DNA of 25,127 bases from UBA6772 sp965183875 (GCA_965183875.1 CBCYMK010000007.1:1-25127), one strand, 5' to 3'; counted from the first letter of the stretch, positions 15,924-24,418 are shown. The notes: generated from the letters alone by a model not told the origin. Numbers and translations: made by a program.

Positions 15924-17276
15924 TTATTTTTTCTTTTTACTTTTTCTATTCATAATAATATCTCCCCTAGTCTGAGATTTCTTGTATTTCTTAGCCAATT
16001 TAGCTCTGTAAGAACCACCTGTATTAACCTGTTTATTCTTGTCACTTTTCTCATGAAATCCAGAATTACGAACCTTTGTTTCGGTACTACGGTTTTTACT
16101 AATCTTCGCTACATCTCTTTCCTCTGGTAAGAGTTGTTCATTTTCAATTACATCTAAAGGGAAATCAATTTGTGGAATTTCATAATCCATTAAAGACTGA
16201 ATAGAATTTTTAGAAACTTCTTCTTTATCGGTATAGAATAAAACGGAATTCCCTTTTTCTTCAGCCCTACCCGTACGACCTATACGGTGCATATAGTTTT
16301 CTGCAAACACAGGAGTATTGAAATTTATAACGTGAGAGATTTTATCTAAATCTAATCCACGAGCCATTACATCGGTAGAAACTAGAATTCTATTCTCACC
16401 TTCATCAAACTGTTTAATAGAACGTATACGGTAGTTTTGAGTTTTGTTAGAGTGTATTACGCATAACTCAGATGCATATTGTTCTTCTAAAAATTCAAAC
16501 ACCATATCGGCGTGTTTTTTATTTGGTACAAATACCAAAACCTTACTATATAACTCTTTGTCTAGTAAAAGGTGTTCCAGTAGGTTAAGTTTGGTGTAAA
16601 AGTTACGTACTCTATAACATTCCTGAGAGATATTATTTAGCGGTGTACCACTTACAGCAATTGAAATCTTTTTAGGCTTTATGAAATAGTTGTCGATAAG
16701 CGCATCAACATCTTCGGTCATGGTAGCAGAGAACATAATATTTTGTCTGCGTTCCGGTAATATGGAAAAGATATTAGCCAATTGAATTCTAAAACCAAGG
16801 TCTAACATCACATCAACCTCATCAATAACCAATTGTTTAACTGTTTTAAGTTGAAGAGCTCTAGCAGCTGCTAAATCATATAATCTACCAGGTGTAGCCA
16901 CAACTACATCAACTCCCTGAGCACAAGCCTTTTTCTGTGTATTTATGTTGGTTCCACCATAAACCCCTAATACACGAAGGTTCATATATTTTGAAAACTC
17001 ATTAATTCTATCAACCACTTGAAGAACTAATTCTCTTGTAGGAACCAAAACTAATACTCTAGGCGTATCAATATTTTGAAATTTGATGTCTTGCAAGATA
17101 GGTAGCATATAGGCTAGGGTTTTCCCCGTTCCCGTTTGAGCTATACCCACTACATCGGCACCAGAGCGCACTACAGGGAAAGACTTCTCTTGTATAGGAG
17201 TAGGTTTAATGAAACCTAGCTCGTCTATTGATCGTCGTAATTGTTTGGTAAGTGGAATGTTATCAAAAGTGCTCAT
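15924..17276 (-). CDS. DEAD-box ATP-dependent RNA helicase (motif II DEVD)
   Basis: A 450-residue DEAD-box RNA helicase. Motifs in order: Q motif F22-IKPTPIQ29, Walker A A46-QTGTGKT53, PTREL, TPGRL, motif II D151-E-V-D154 in place of DEAD, S182-A-T, then in the second domain STDVMARGLD and HRIGRTGR. A basic, lysine-rich tail of about 60 residues (ending KSKKKK) probably binds RNA. Likely roles are ribosome assembly or mRNA turnover, as for RhlE-type enzymes; the exact substrate cannot be read. Start placed at ATG 17276, since the codon before it (17277-17279) is TTG. A TATTTTTG promoter element lies 16 nt upstream. First gene of an operon with trmL. Confidence 0.93.
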   Translation of the reverse strand: MSTFDNIPLTKQLRRSIDELGFIKPTPIQEKSFPVVRSGADVVGIAQTGTGKTLAYMLPILQDIKFQNIDTPRVLVLVPTRELVLQVVDRINEFSKYMNLRVLGVYGGTNINTQKKACAQGVDVVVATPGRLYDLAAARALQLKTVKQLVIDEVDVMLDLGFRIQLANIFSILPERRQNIMFSATMTEDVDALIDNYFIKPKKISIAVSGTPLNNISQECYRVRNFYTKLNLLEHLLLDKELYSKVLVFVPNKKHADMVFEFLEEQYASELCVIHSNKTQNYRIRSIKQFDEGENRILVSTDVMARGLDLDKISHVINFNTPVFAENYMHRIGRTGRAEEKGNSVLFYTDKEEVSKNSIQSLMDYEIPQIDFPLDVIENEQLLPEERDVAKISKNRSTETKVRNSGFHEKSDKNKQVNTGGSYRAKLAKKYKKSQTRGDIIMNRKSKKKK

Positions 17277-17292
17277 CAAAAAAATATTTTTG

Positions 17293-17300
17293 CAAAAATA
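17293..17300 (-). promoter_or_regulatory. Promoter -7 element of the helicase-trmL operon
   Basis: On the minus strand this reads TATTTTTG, an exact TAnnTTTG match 16 nt before the helicase ATG. No -33 TTG was found at the expected distance. Confidence 0.5.
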
Positions 17301-17550
17301 AGGATATAATAAGGAATTGCCTTACGATTATAGTTGAATGTTTGATTTGTAGTACTAGAAGTTAGAAGGAGTTAAGAAGGAATATAGTTAAGAAGACTAA
17401 AGCGGGGAAAAGAATAGATTTAGGAAGCAGGAGTCTAGTCAATAGAAATTACTCATTTCACTTAAAACTTATACTTAGCCTTTATAGGAGTACTACTCAA
17501 TCTATCATTGACTAATTTGACAACTTGGGAATTATGGAATAGTATCTAAA
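17301..17550. other. Gene-free stretch with short purine-rich direct repeats
   Basis: No coding frame or RNA gene is supported here. Three related units, GTTAGAAG at 17361, GTTAAGAAG at 17371 and GTTAAGAAG at 17387, form a short imperfect array, followed by a purine-rich stretch to about 17440. A similar flavour (AGTAGACAG, AGTAAGTAGTCAG) appears at 10883-10905. These could be remnants of a dispersed intergenic repeat. Confidence 0.45.
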
Positions 17551-17584
17551 CTAAAAAAGTCTCTTGAATTTCTTCAAGAGACTT
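17551..17584 (-). terminator. Terminator of the tRNA-His gene
   Basis: A perfect 12-bp stem (17557-17568 AAGTCTCTTGAA with 17573-17584) reads on the minus strand with a GAAA loop and runs into six T residues. It lies 9 nt past the tRNA 3' end. Confidence 0.88.
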
Positions 17585-17593
17585 AGCGTTTAG

Positions 17594-17668
17594 GGTGGAT
17601 GATGGGATTCGAACCCACGACCCCCGGCACCACAAACCAGTGCTCTAACCAACTGAGCTACAACCACC
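17594..17668 (-). tRNA. tRNA-His, anticodon GTG
   Basis: Read on the minus strand: G-1, acceptor GTGGTTG, TA, D stem GCTC/GAGC, anticodon stem CTGGT/GCCGG with loop TTGTGGT (anticodon GTG), variable GGGTC, T arm GTGGG-TTCGAAT-CCCAT, acceptor CATCCAC and discriminator C73. The extra G-1 opposite C73 is the identity mark of histidine tRNA. CCA is not encoded. The acceptor stem has one T5-T68 mismatch, and the anticodon stem holds G-T pairs. Confidence 0.96.
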
Positions 17669-17681
17669 ATTTTAACGAGTG

Positions 17682-17689
17682 CAAATATA
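17682..17689 (-). promoter_or_regulatory. Promoter -7 element of tRNA-His
   Basis: TATATTTG on the minus strand is an exact TAnnTTTG match 13 nt before G-1 of the tRNA. No TTG was found at -33. Confidence 0.55.
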
Positions 17690-17816
17690 GAATTATATTT
17701 TTTATAAAATCACTATTCAGGACTAAAAAATTGTAATTATTCGCACATTTTTACAGAGTAGATTTCACTTTTTTCGTTATCAGACAATTAGCTTTTTAAA
17801 TTTATAAAATTATTTA

Positions 17817-17846
17817 TTGTAGGATTTAATTAATGACTTAGATTTG
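17817..17846 (+). promoter_or_regulatory. Promoter of the copper ATPase gene
   Basis: TTG (17817-17819), a 19-nt spacer and TAGATTTG (17839-17846) give a complete Bacteroidota housekeeping promoter. The -7 box ends 16 nt before the ATG at 17863, leaving a leader of roughly 12 nt. Confidence 0.7.
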
Positions 17847-17862
17847 ATAAACGACAATAAGA

Positions 17863-19962
17863 ATGCAGAAGAAATACGAATATACAGTAGATGGAATAAG
17901 TTGTATTAACTGTGTAAACGGTATAAAGAGCCATTTGCAAAAAAAAGGAATCAAACAAATCACAGTAGATATTGCTAAAGGTTTGGTTACCATATATAAT
18001 GATGAATATTCAGGATCCGAAATAGAAAAATTCCTTTCTGAGTTAGGTTATAAACCGAAGGTATACACATCTCAACTCCCGAAAAGCACTAAACTTGAAA
18101 CCTATCTTATTAGTTGCGCACTATTAAGCCTACCCTTACTAGGTCACATGTTTGTGTCACCAGGACATCTACTCTACAATCCATGGTTGCAATTATCTTT
18201 AAGTACTCCTGTAATGGTTTTAGGTTACCTGTATTTTTTCAGGGGTGCCTTTAACTCTGTACTAAAACTAAAGCCGAATATGAACGTACTTATCCTAATG
18301 GGTTCTACATCAGCATATGTATACAGCTTAATAGGATGGGTACTTAACAATGAGCATTCACATCACTTTATGTTCTTTGAAACTTCGGCTACAATAATAA
18401 CACTTGTATTATTAGGGAACTATTTCGAAAAAAGATCTATTGCACAAACAACCACAGCATTAGACTCATTACAGAATCTACAAATTCACGAAGCTATAAA
18501 AGAAGTTAATGGTGAATTGGTACGATCTGCAATTTCTGATTTGCAGCTAGGCGATATAATAATTGTAAATCAAGGAGATTCTATTCCTATAGATGGAGAG
18601 ATTGTATGGGGAAATGCCTCTATAGATGAAAGTATGATTTCGGGTGAAAGCAGTCCAGTATTTAAAGAGCAAAATTCTAAAGTTATTGGAGGGACACTAC
18701 TAATAGATGGGAATATAAAAGTAAAGGTTAGCACCGATGTAGAGAATACAGTTCTCTCAAAAATAATCGAAATGGTTCGCTCTGCTCAAGAGGATAAGCC
18801 CCAAATACAGCAGCTTGGAGATCGTATTAGTGCCATTTTTGTTCCTACAGTGCTGTTTATAGGATTTCTTACTTTTAGTATAAATTTCTATGCCTTTTCT
18901 GTTGACTTCCAAAACGCTATGCTTAGAGCTATTGCTGTTTTGGTAATTTCATGTCCCTGTGCAATGGGCTTAGCTACCCCTACTGCTGTGATGGTAGGCG
19001 TTGGAAGAGCAGCAAAAAATGGGATACTTATAAAAGGTGGCTCTACCATAGAGTTGTTTAGTAAAACTAAAAAGGTTGTATTCGACAAAACGGGAACCCT
19101 TACCAATGGAGAATTTATAATTAATGAATTAAAGATATGGGACGAGAATTACCCAATAGAATCTATAATTTATGAATTGGAAAAACACTCCTCTCACCCT
19201 ATTGCTAAATCTCTTTGCAAGCACTTAAATAAATCAAATACAAATTTCACTTTTCAAAAAGTAGAAGAAATAAAAGGTAAAGGGTTTATAGCAACCGATG
19301 AAGATGGAACTGAATACAAATTTGGTTCTGCAAAATTCCTTTCTGTAACCGATGATAAACTAATCGGTACCTACCAACTATTTCTTTCTATAAACTCAGA
19401 ACTCGCAGCAGCACTATCTATCAGCGATCAAATTATGGAAGGTGCAGCGGATTTAGTTTCTTTTTTAAATCATCAAAATATAGAAACAGTATTACTAAGT
19501 GGTGATACCAAACAAAAATGTGAATCTGTAGCTGATGAAATAGGAATTACTACAGTCTATTCGCAACAGCTTCCAGCAGATAAAATTGCAAAAATCGCAG
19601 CCTTTACGCTAGAAGAAAATACCAGTATGTTTGGAGACGGTATTAACGATGCTCCTGCACTCACAAAAGCTTCTGTTGGGATATCTTATAGTAAGGCTAC
19701 TGAAGTTGCTGTACAATCAGCTTCCTTGGTTTTACTAAACCACAAATTAAATCTTGTAGAAAAGGCTTACCAAATTTGTAAGCATACTTATAAAACTATT
19801 AAGCAAAACTTGTTTTGGGCTTTTGCCTACAACCTAATTGCAATCCCTTTGGCTGCAATGGGGTATTTAAGTCCTATATTTGCGGCTTTAACAATGGCGT
19901 TTTCTGATGTTGTGGTTATTGGAAACTCTATACGATTGAAGTATAAAAACATTAAATCATAA
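17863..19962 (+). CDS. copA: Copper-type P1B ATPase
   Basis: A 699-residue heavy-metal P-type ATPase that moves Cu(I) out of the cytoplasm using ATP. It has one N-terminal metal-binding domain with C14-I-N-C17, then membrane helices, an actuator with MISGES, the membrane metal site C364-P-C366, phosphorylation site D408-KTGTLT, the H445-P446 pair of P1B enzymes, and hinge G591-DGINDAP. Late helices carry the YN (WAFAYNL) and MAFS motifs of copper-selective members. It may detoxify copper or feed the periplasm for cbb3 oxidase assembly. A dedicated CcoI would more usually sit beside the cco genes, so CopA is preferred. The stop directly abuts the GTG of the next gene. Confidence 0.93.
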   Translation: MQKKYEYTVDGISCINCVNGIKSHLQKKGIKQITVDIAKGLVTIYNDEYSGSEIEKFLSELGYKPKVYTSQLPKSTKLETYLISCALLSLPLLGHMFVSPGHLLYNPWLQLSLSTPVMVLGYLYFFRGAFNSVLKLKPNMNVLILMGSTSAYVYSLIGWVLNNEHSHHFMFFETSATIITLVLLGNYFEKRSIAQTTTALDSLQNLQIHEAIKEVNGELVRSAISDLQLGDIIIVNQGDSIPIDGEIVWGNASIDESMISGESSPVFKEQNSKVIGGTLLIDGNIKVKVSTDVENTVLSKIIEMVRSAQEDKPQIQQLGDRISAIFVPTVLFIGFLTFSINFYAFSVDFQNAMLRAIAVLVISCPCAMGLATPTAVMVGVGRAAKNGILIKGGSTIELFSKTKKVVFDKTGTLTNGEFIINELKIWDENYPIESIIYELEKHSSHPIAKSLCKHLNKSNTNFTFQKVEEIKGKGFIATDEDGTEYKFGSAKFLSVTDDKLIGTYQLFLSINSELAAALSISDQIMEGAADLVSFLNHQNIETVLLSGDTKQKCESVADEIGITTVYSQQLPADKIAKIAAFTLEENTSMFGDGINDAPALTKASVGISYSKATEVAVQSASLVLLNHKLNLVEKAYQICKHTYKTIKQNLFWAFAYNLIAIPLAAMGYLSPIFAALTMAFSDVVVIGNSIRLKYKNIKS

Positions 19963-21066
19963 GTGAAACCAACCGTTTTACATCTTGCCAAATGGTACCC
20001 TAACAATATTGAGCCCTTGTTAGGAATATTTGTACGCAAGCAAATTATTTCTATAAATCATACGTACAATAACAAGGTAATAAGTACCTACGAAACAGAT
20101 GATATAAGCGAGCCTATTAAAAGGGTGGTAAACAATATTGATGGTGTGGAAGAAATCGTCTTTTACCACAAAAAAGGACACTTTACAAAGCTGAAGTTAT
20201 ACAATCGTATTTGGAAAGAAATTCAAACATCCAATGCTAGAATCATCCATGCACATATAATGGGTTGGACTAGTACTTTTGCATACTTAAAGAACCTTCT
20301 ACATAAAACACCTTATTTTATTACAGAACACTGGAGTGGTTACCACTACGGACTTTTTACTTCTCAGAATTTTTTAATTAAACAGTTAAAAAAGAGAAGT
20401 GCTTTCAATGCTGAGAAAGTGTTCACTGTTTCACAATCACTACTAGATGATATGTTTTCTTGTGGTATTAAAGCGACTTATAAGGTAATTGGTAATGTAG
20501 TAGATGGGGAAGTTTTAGATAAGCAAAAAAACGCAACCTTCTCCTTTATTTTTGTGGGTGATTTGGAACAGAGTCATAAAAACGTATCTGGTATTCTAAA
20601 ATCATTTGCTACTCTAAAAGAAGAAATTAATATACGCTTAGATATTGTTGGAGCTGGGAAAGACCAAACACAATACAAGCAACTCAGTACAGCATTAAAC
20701 ATTAATGATTCTGTAAAGTTCCATGGTAGCATCCCGAATTCTGAAGTCTATAAACTACTCGCTCAAGCACAAGTTTTAGTATTAAATAGTAATTACGAAA
20801 CTTTCTCAATTATTTGTGCTGAGGCGTTACAATGTGGAATCCCTGTAATTTCTACCCGATGTGGTGGACCCGAATCTTTCTTAAGCAAAGAAACAGGGAT
20901 TTTAATCGATCCAAAAAACGATACACAACTTATTGAAGCATTGCGTTCAATACATCAAAATTATGCTTCATATAAAAAGGAAGAATTACAAAAAGTAGCT
21001 CTTCAGTTTAGTCCAACTTTTATTGGAGAAGAGATTTGTTGGGAGTATGCTAATGTACTTAACTAA
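19963..21066 (+). CDS. Family 4-like glycosyltransferase
   Basis: A 367-residue GT-B glycosyltransferase. The N-terminal domain opens with TVLHLAKWYPNNIEP and has ARIIHAHIMGWT. The C-terminal domain has FIFVGDLEQSHKNVSGIL, the GT4 EX7E pair E279...E287 (YETFSIICAEAL) and the nucleotide-sugar loop CGIPVISTRCGGPESFL. It likely adds a sugar to a cell-surface polysaccharide or glycolipid, cytoplasmic side; donor and acceptor are unknown. The start is GTG 19963, directly after the ATPase stop; a later ATG would remove the conserved first strand. Zero spacing implies co-transcription with the copper pump, although the functions look unrelated. Its last 8 nt overlap the convergent flippase gene. Confidence 0.9.
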   Translation: MKPTVLHLAKWYPNNIEPLLGIFVRKQIISINHTYNNKVISTYETDDISEPIKRVVNNIDGVEEIVFYHKKGHFTKLKLYNRIWKEIQTSNARIIHAHIMGWTSTFAYLKNLLHKTPYFITEHWSGYHYGLFTSQNFLIKQLKKRSAFNAEKVFTVSQSLLDDMFSCGIKATYKVIGNVVDGEVLDKQKNATFSFIFVGDLEQSHKNVSGILKSFATLKEEINIRLDIVGAGKDQTQYKQLSTALNINDSVKFHGSIPNSEVYKLLAQAQVLVLNSNYETFSIICAEALQCGIPVISTRCGGPESFLSKETGILIDPKNDTQLIEALRSIHQNYASYKKEELQKVALQFSPTFIGEEICWEYANVLN

Positions 21067-22288
21067 GCTGTTTTAAATACTTGTAAAAAAGGTAGAGGGA
21101 TACGAATCCGGAGATCCAAAGTAGACTACTTGTTACCACTGCAGCTCCTAATAATCCGTAGCTGTTAAGAGCAAAATAATTCAATACCCCATTTAGAAAC
21201 AAAATCGCAAATGCTACTATAGCATTCCAATTAGACTTTCCTACTGCAGCTAATAAATTACCAAATGGAATCCTAAATACAAACGCCCCTACCATACCTA
21301 TTAACAGTATTCTAAATAATACAACAGCATCAATATAATTTTCACCAAATAAGGTTGTTATTAATGGAGATGCTATAGCGTATAATAGAATAGCTATAGT
21401 CATAGAAATGAGTAAGAAAACTTTACAATATTCCTTTGCAAAATTCACTAAAAACAACTTATTCCTAGAGTTTTCAGCAAGTGAAATATAATGTGTGGTG
21501 ATATATGAGTTAGGGATAAAAAACAATGCTAATGGAATAATACTCGCAGATCTATAGATCGCAATTTGAGTTGTGTCTTGTATAATTTGTCCCACCAAAA
21601 ACACATCTAAAGAATACATGAGTTGTGAAGCTATAGAACCTACACCTACCCATAAACCGTAAGAATAATATTCTTTAGTAAGTGAAATATTACTTGTGGT
21701 ACTAGATTTCAAATGCGCTAGACCTATGAATAAAGGAACGCAAACAAAAGCGAAGATATAAGCAAGAGGTCCGTAATAATACGCAGCAAAACAGGCTACA
21801 AAAAAAAGAATTCCTGCAGTACTTGCATCAACACTGGCATATTTTTTATTGTTGTTTTGAACTCTATAGTTCACCTTAACCATTTCGAGTATAAAATAGG
21901 TGAATAGGTAAATCAATAAGAGATAGAAATACGTAGGACTGATACCACTCTCTAAATTCAAAAAAGGAATGGCAATAAATAAGACAAAAGCGATAAATGC
22001 ACTTATGAGTAAACCTTTTATTAAGCTTTGTTTAAATAAGCCAGCTCTATTTTGGGTATTGGTTTCTAAGGGAGCAAACCTCATATAGGAATGCTGCAAA
22101 CCTCCTCCGGCAAATGGAATGAAAAATGCTAAGGTTGACAACACATAGGATAGTACACCATAATCACTAGGACTTAAGATTCGTACTAAAACCAGAGATG
22201 TTACAAAAGCAATAACTTTTGTAAATAGTGATGCAGCCAACACAGAGGCTCCATCTTTATTTAAAAATTGTTTTATTGTTTTTTTCAA
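21059..22288 (-). CDS. Oligosaccharide flippase (Wzx/PST family)
   Basis: A 409-residue polytopic membrane protein with about twelve hydrophobic helices and few charged residues. The start, KDGASVLAASLFTKVIAFVTSLVL region with LSPSDYGVLSY, is the classic first two helices of polysaccharide-biosynthesis flippases, which move lipid-linked oligosaccharides across the inner membrane. It lies next to a glycosyltransferase but on the opposite strand, their 3' ends overlapping by 8 nt, so they are separate transcripts. It starts about 43 nt past the sucC terminator on the same strand; I could not identify its promoter. Substrate unknown. Confidence 0.9.
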   Translation of the reverse strand: MKKTIKQFLNKDGASVLAASLFTKVIAFVTSLVLVRILSPSDYGVLSYVLSTLAFFIPFAGGGLQHSYMRFAPLETNTQNRAGLFKQSLIKGLLISAFIAFVLFIAIPFLNLESGISPTYFYLLLIYLFTYFILEMVKVNYRVQNNNKKYASVDASTAGILFFVACFAAYYYGPLAYIFAFVCVPLFIGLAHLKSSTTSNISLTKEYYSYGLWVGVGSIASQLMYSLDVFLVGQIIQDTTQIAIYRSASIIPLALFFIPNSYITTHYISLAENSRNKLFLVNFAKEYCKVFLLISMTIAILLYAIASPLITTLFGENYIDAVVLFRILLIGMVGAFVFRIPFGNLLAAVGKSNWNAIVAFAILFLNGVLNYFALNSYGLLGAAVVTSSLLWISGFVSLYLFYKYLKQLS

Positions 22289-22330
22289 GCTTATTATCTA
22301 GACGGGTAAAATTACTAAATATATACAAAC

Positions 22331-22360
22331 AAAAAAGGCTGTCTATACAGACAGCCTTTT
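22331..22360 (-). terminator. Terminator of sucC
   Basis: A 12-bp perfect stem (22333-22344 AAAAGGCTGTCT with 22349-22360) has a 4-nt loop. On the minus strand it ends in a run of six T residues, 20 nt after the sucC stop. Confidence 0.9.
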
Positions 22361-22379
22361 CTTATATCTAAGCTAATTA

Positions 22380-23570
22380 TTAAGCTAAAACTTCAGCTAC
22401 TTTATCAGCTGCTTCTTGAAGTAAAATTACAGAGTGTACTGCAAGACCACTTTCATCGATTAATTTCTTAGCTTCAGTAGCGTTTGTACCTTGTAAACGA
22501 ACGATTAGAGGAACATTAATTTCTCCTATATTCTTATAAGCATCAACAATACCTTGAGCTACACGGTCGCAACGAACGATACCACCAAAGATATTTACCA
22601 ATAAAGCTTTTACGTTTTCATCTTTTAAGATAATACGGAAAGCTTGCTCTACACGAGCAGCATCAGCAGTACCACCAACATCTAAGAAGTTAGCAGGGTT
22701 ACCACCAGCATGCTTAATGATATCCATTGTAGCCATTGCTAAACCAGCACCGTTAACCATACAACCAACGTTACCGTCAAGTTTTACATAACTCAAGCCA
22801 TATTCACCAGCTTCAACTTCAGAAGCATCTTCTTCACGTACATCACGCATCGCTGCATAATCTTTATGACGGTAAAGTGCATTAGCATCTAAAGCAACCT
22901 TAGCATCAACAGCAAGAATTTTATTGTCTGATGTTTTTAATACAGGGTTAATTTCGAATAAAGAAGCATCACATCCTTCGTAAGCATTGTATAAACAAGC
23001 AACAAATTTAGTCATCTCTTTAAACGCTTTTCCTTCTAATCCTAAGTTGAAAGCAACTTTACGACATTGGAAAGGCATTAATCCTGTAGAAGGATCTATT
23101 TCTTCAGTAAAAATAAGGTGAGGTGTATTCTCAGCTACTTCTTCTATGTCCATACCACCTTCTGTAGAATACATTAACATGTTTCTACCTGTAGCACGGT
23201 TTAAAAGAACCGACATATAAATCTCACTTGTTTCTGTTTCACCTGGATAATAAACATCCTCAGCAATTAATACTTGGTGTACTAATTTACCTTCAGCAGA
23301 AGTTTGAGGAGTTACTAAATGCATACCTAAGATGTTTTCAGCATGAGATTTTAACTCATCTAAATTCTTAGCTAATTTTACTCCACCACCTTTTCCACGA
23401 CCACCTGCGTGTACTTGTGCCTTTATTATGTGCCATCCTGTACCTGTTTCTTCTGTTAACTGCTTTGCAGCTGCAACAGCTTCCTCAGGAGTAGTAGCAA
23501 CCATTCCGCGTTGTATTCCAACACCGTAGCTACTTAAGATTTGTTTACCTTGATATTCGTGTAAATTCAT
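22380..23570 (-). CDS. sucC: Succinate-CoA ligase (ADP-forming) beta subunit
   Basis: A 396-residue beta subunit of succinyl-CoA synthetase, which couples succinyl-CoA to succinate conversion with nucleotide triphosphate formation in the TCA cycle. Visible: N-terminal MNLHEYQGKQIL; ATP-grasp segment HAGGRGKGGGVKLA; metal-binding region LFEINPVL; and the C-terminal domain NGAGLAMATMDIIKHAGG, ANFLDVGG and VNIFGGIVRCD, which faces the alpha subunit. Length is standard and all hallmark segments are intact. sucD is not adjacent in the window, so the subunits are encoded apart, as often in Bacteroidota. It has its own promoter element and terminator. Confidence 0.97.
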   Translation of the reverse strand: MNLHEYQGKQILSSYGVGIQRGMVATTPEEAVAAAKQLTEETGTGWHIIKAQVHAGGRGKGGGVKLAKNLDELKSHAENILGMHLVTPQTSAEGKLVHQVLIAEDVYYPGETETSEIYMSVLLNRATGRNMLMYSTEGGMDIEEVAENTPHLIFTEEIDPSTGLMPFQCRKVAFNLGLEGKAFKEMTKFVACLYNAYEGCDASLFEINPVLKTSDNKILAVDAKVALDANALYRHKDYAAMRDVREEDASEVEAGEYGLSYVKLDGNVGCMVNGAGLAMATMDIIKHAGGNPANFLDVGGTADAARVEQAFRIILKDENVKALLVNIFGGIVRCDRVAQGIVDAYKNIGEINVPLIVRLQGTNATEAKKLIDESGLAVHSVILLQEAADKVAEVLA

Positions 23571-23589
23571 AGTTCTTTATTTTGCCTTG

Positions 23590-23624
23590 CAAAAGTAAGT
23601 TATTGCAGTGATATTTTTAAACAA
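23590..23624 (-). promoter_or_regulatory. Promoter of sucC
   Basis: On the minus strand TACTTTTG (23597-23590) matches TAnnTTTG exactly, 19 nt before the ATG. A TTG at 23624-23622 is separated by 24 nt, slightly longer than the usual spacer, so the -33 part is less certain. Confidence 0.5.
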
Positions 23625-23740
23625 TTTTGAAAATTAAAACTGAAATATTTACTGCTGAAAATTATTCCTTTTTAAAGCTCTATTTATGCTCACTCAAGTG
23701 GATGTTTCACCGTAGTAAGTAGAGTTTAAAGATTGAATTC

Positions 23741-24418
23741 CTAATGGTATTCATGAATTAATAATTTTCCATTTTTATTGTATTCTTTGTATTCTCTAAT
23801 AAAGTCCCACTCTTCATTTTCTTCATCATACTTCAAGAAATAGTGTTTTGCCAATTTGGTGTTTTCATGAAACTCTTCAATTTCATAAATTACTTTAAAC
23901 CTATTAATAAGAGTCTTTTTGAGTTTTATATTTCCAGTAGAATGATACTCTATATGGAATTTTGTAAAACGCATATTTCTAAGTGTTTTGAAACGCTCAG
24001 TTTCTATTCCACTAGAATTTACGAAAAGTGACTTCCGTACTTGGTTGGGTTCCCTACGGGAATAAAATTTTTCTTCGAAGGATATATTATCGTAATAATA
24101 CATCCACTTACCTACTTTATTCCCATTCCTGTAACGTCCATGGCTTTTTACAGAACCATCTTTATTGTATTCTGTTACAAGTCCATGAAAAGAGCCATTT
24201 TTAAAATTGGCTTCCTTTTCCAATTGTTTAGTCTGGTAAAAGAAATCGAATTCACCGGTATATCTATCTCCTGCGACAAAGAAAAATTTATAAGCTCCAG
24301 GTCCTTCAGCTATCCATCCAAACTTTTTCTGAGATCGCTCCTCAGTTCCTAAGCTGTTATCCAATGTCTGTGCTTTTATTGTAAACGACAAAAGCATTAA
24401 GGTGATCAGTAATCTCAT
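23741..24418 (-). CDS. Exported MORN/YwqK-like repeat protein
   Basis: A 225-residue protein with a signal peptide (MRLLITLMLLSFTIKAQT, likely cut near KAQ). The body holds short beta-hairpin repeats with the pattern G-x-x-x-x-x-Y/F...N-G-x-x-x-G: GDRYTGEFDFFYQ, KNGSFHGLVTEYNKDG, RNGNKVGKWMYYYDN, and later EYHSTGNIKLKK. This matches MORN_2/YwqK-type proteins, abundant in Bacteroidota and of unknown function. 'Antitoxin' labels for this family come from distant homology, and no toxin partner is visible here. Its ATG overlaps the DUF1343 stop by 4 nt (ATGA), so translation is coupled. No clear terminator was found after the stop. Confidence 0.82.
   Translation of the reverse strand: MRLLITLMLLSFTIKAQTLDNSLGTEERSQKKFGWIAEGPGAYKFFFVAGDRYTGEFDFFYQTKQLEKEANFKNGSFHGLVTEYNKDGSVKSHGRYRNGNKVGKWMYYYDNISFEEKFYSRREPNQVRKSLFVNSSGIETERFKTLRNMRFTKFHIEYHSTGNIKLKKTLINRFKVIYEIEEFHENTKLAKHYFLKYDEENEEWDFIREYKEYNKNGKLLIHEYH

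Noticed and set aside
17863..19962. Assignment of the P-type ATPase as CcoI
   Set aside because: It is far from the cco operon and has the simple one-domain CopA layout; CopA is the safer reading, though a role in oxidase assembly is not excluded.
19963..22288. Polysaccharide biosynthesis gene cluster
   Set aside because: Only one glycosyltransferase and one flippase are present, on opposite strands and convergent, flanked by housekeeping genes.
23741..24418. Toxin-antitoxin system based on YwqK-like 'antitoxin' labels
   Set aside because: No toxin-like partner is adjacent; the neighbour is a DUF1343 enzyme and the protein is exported.
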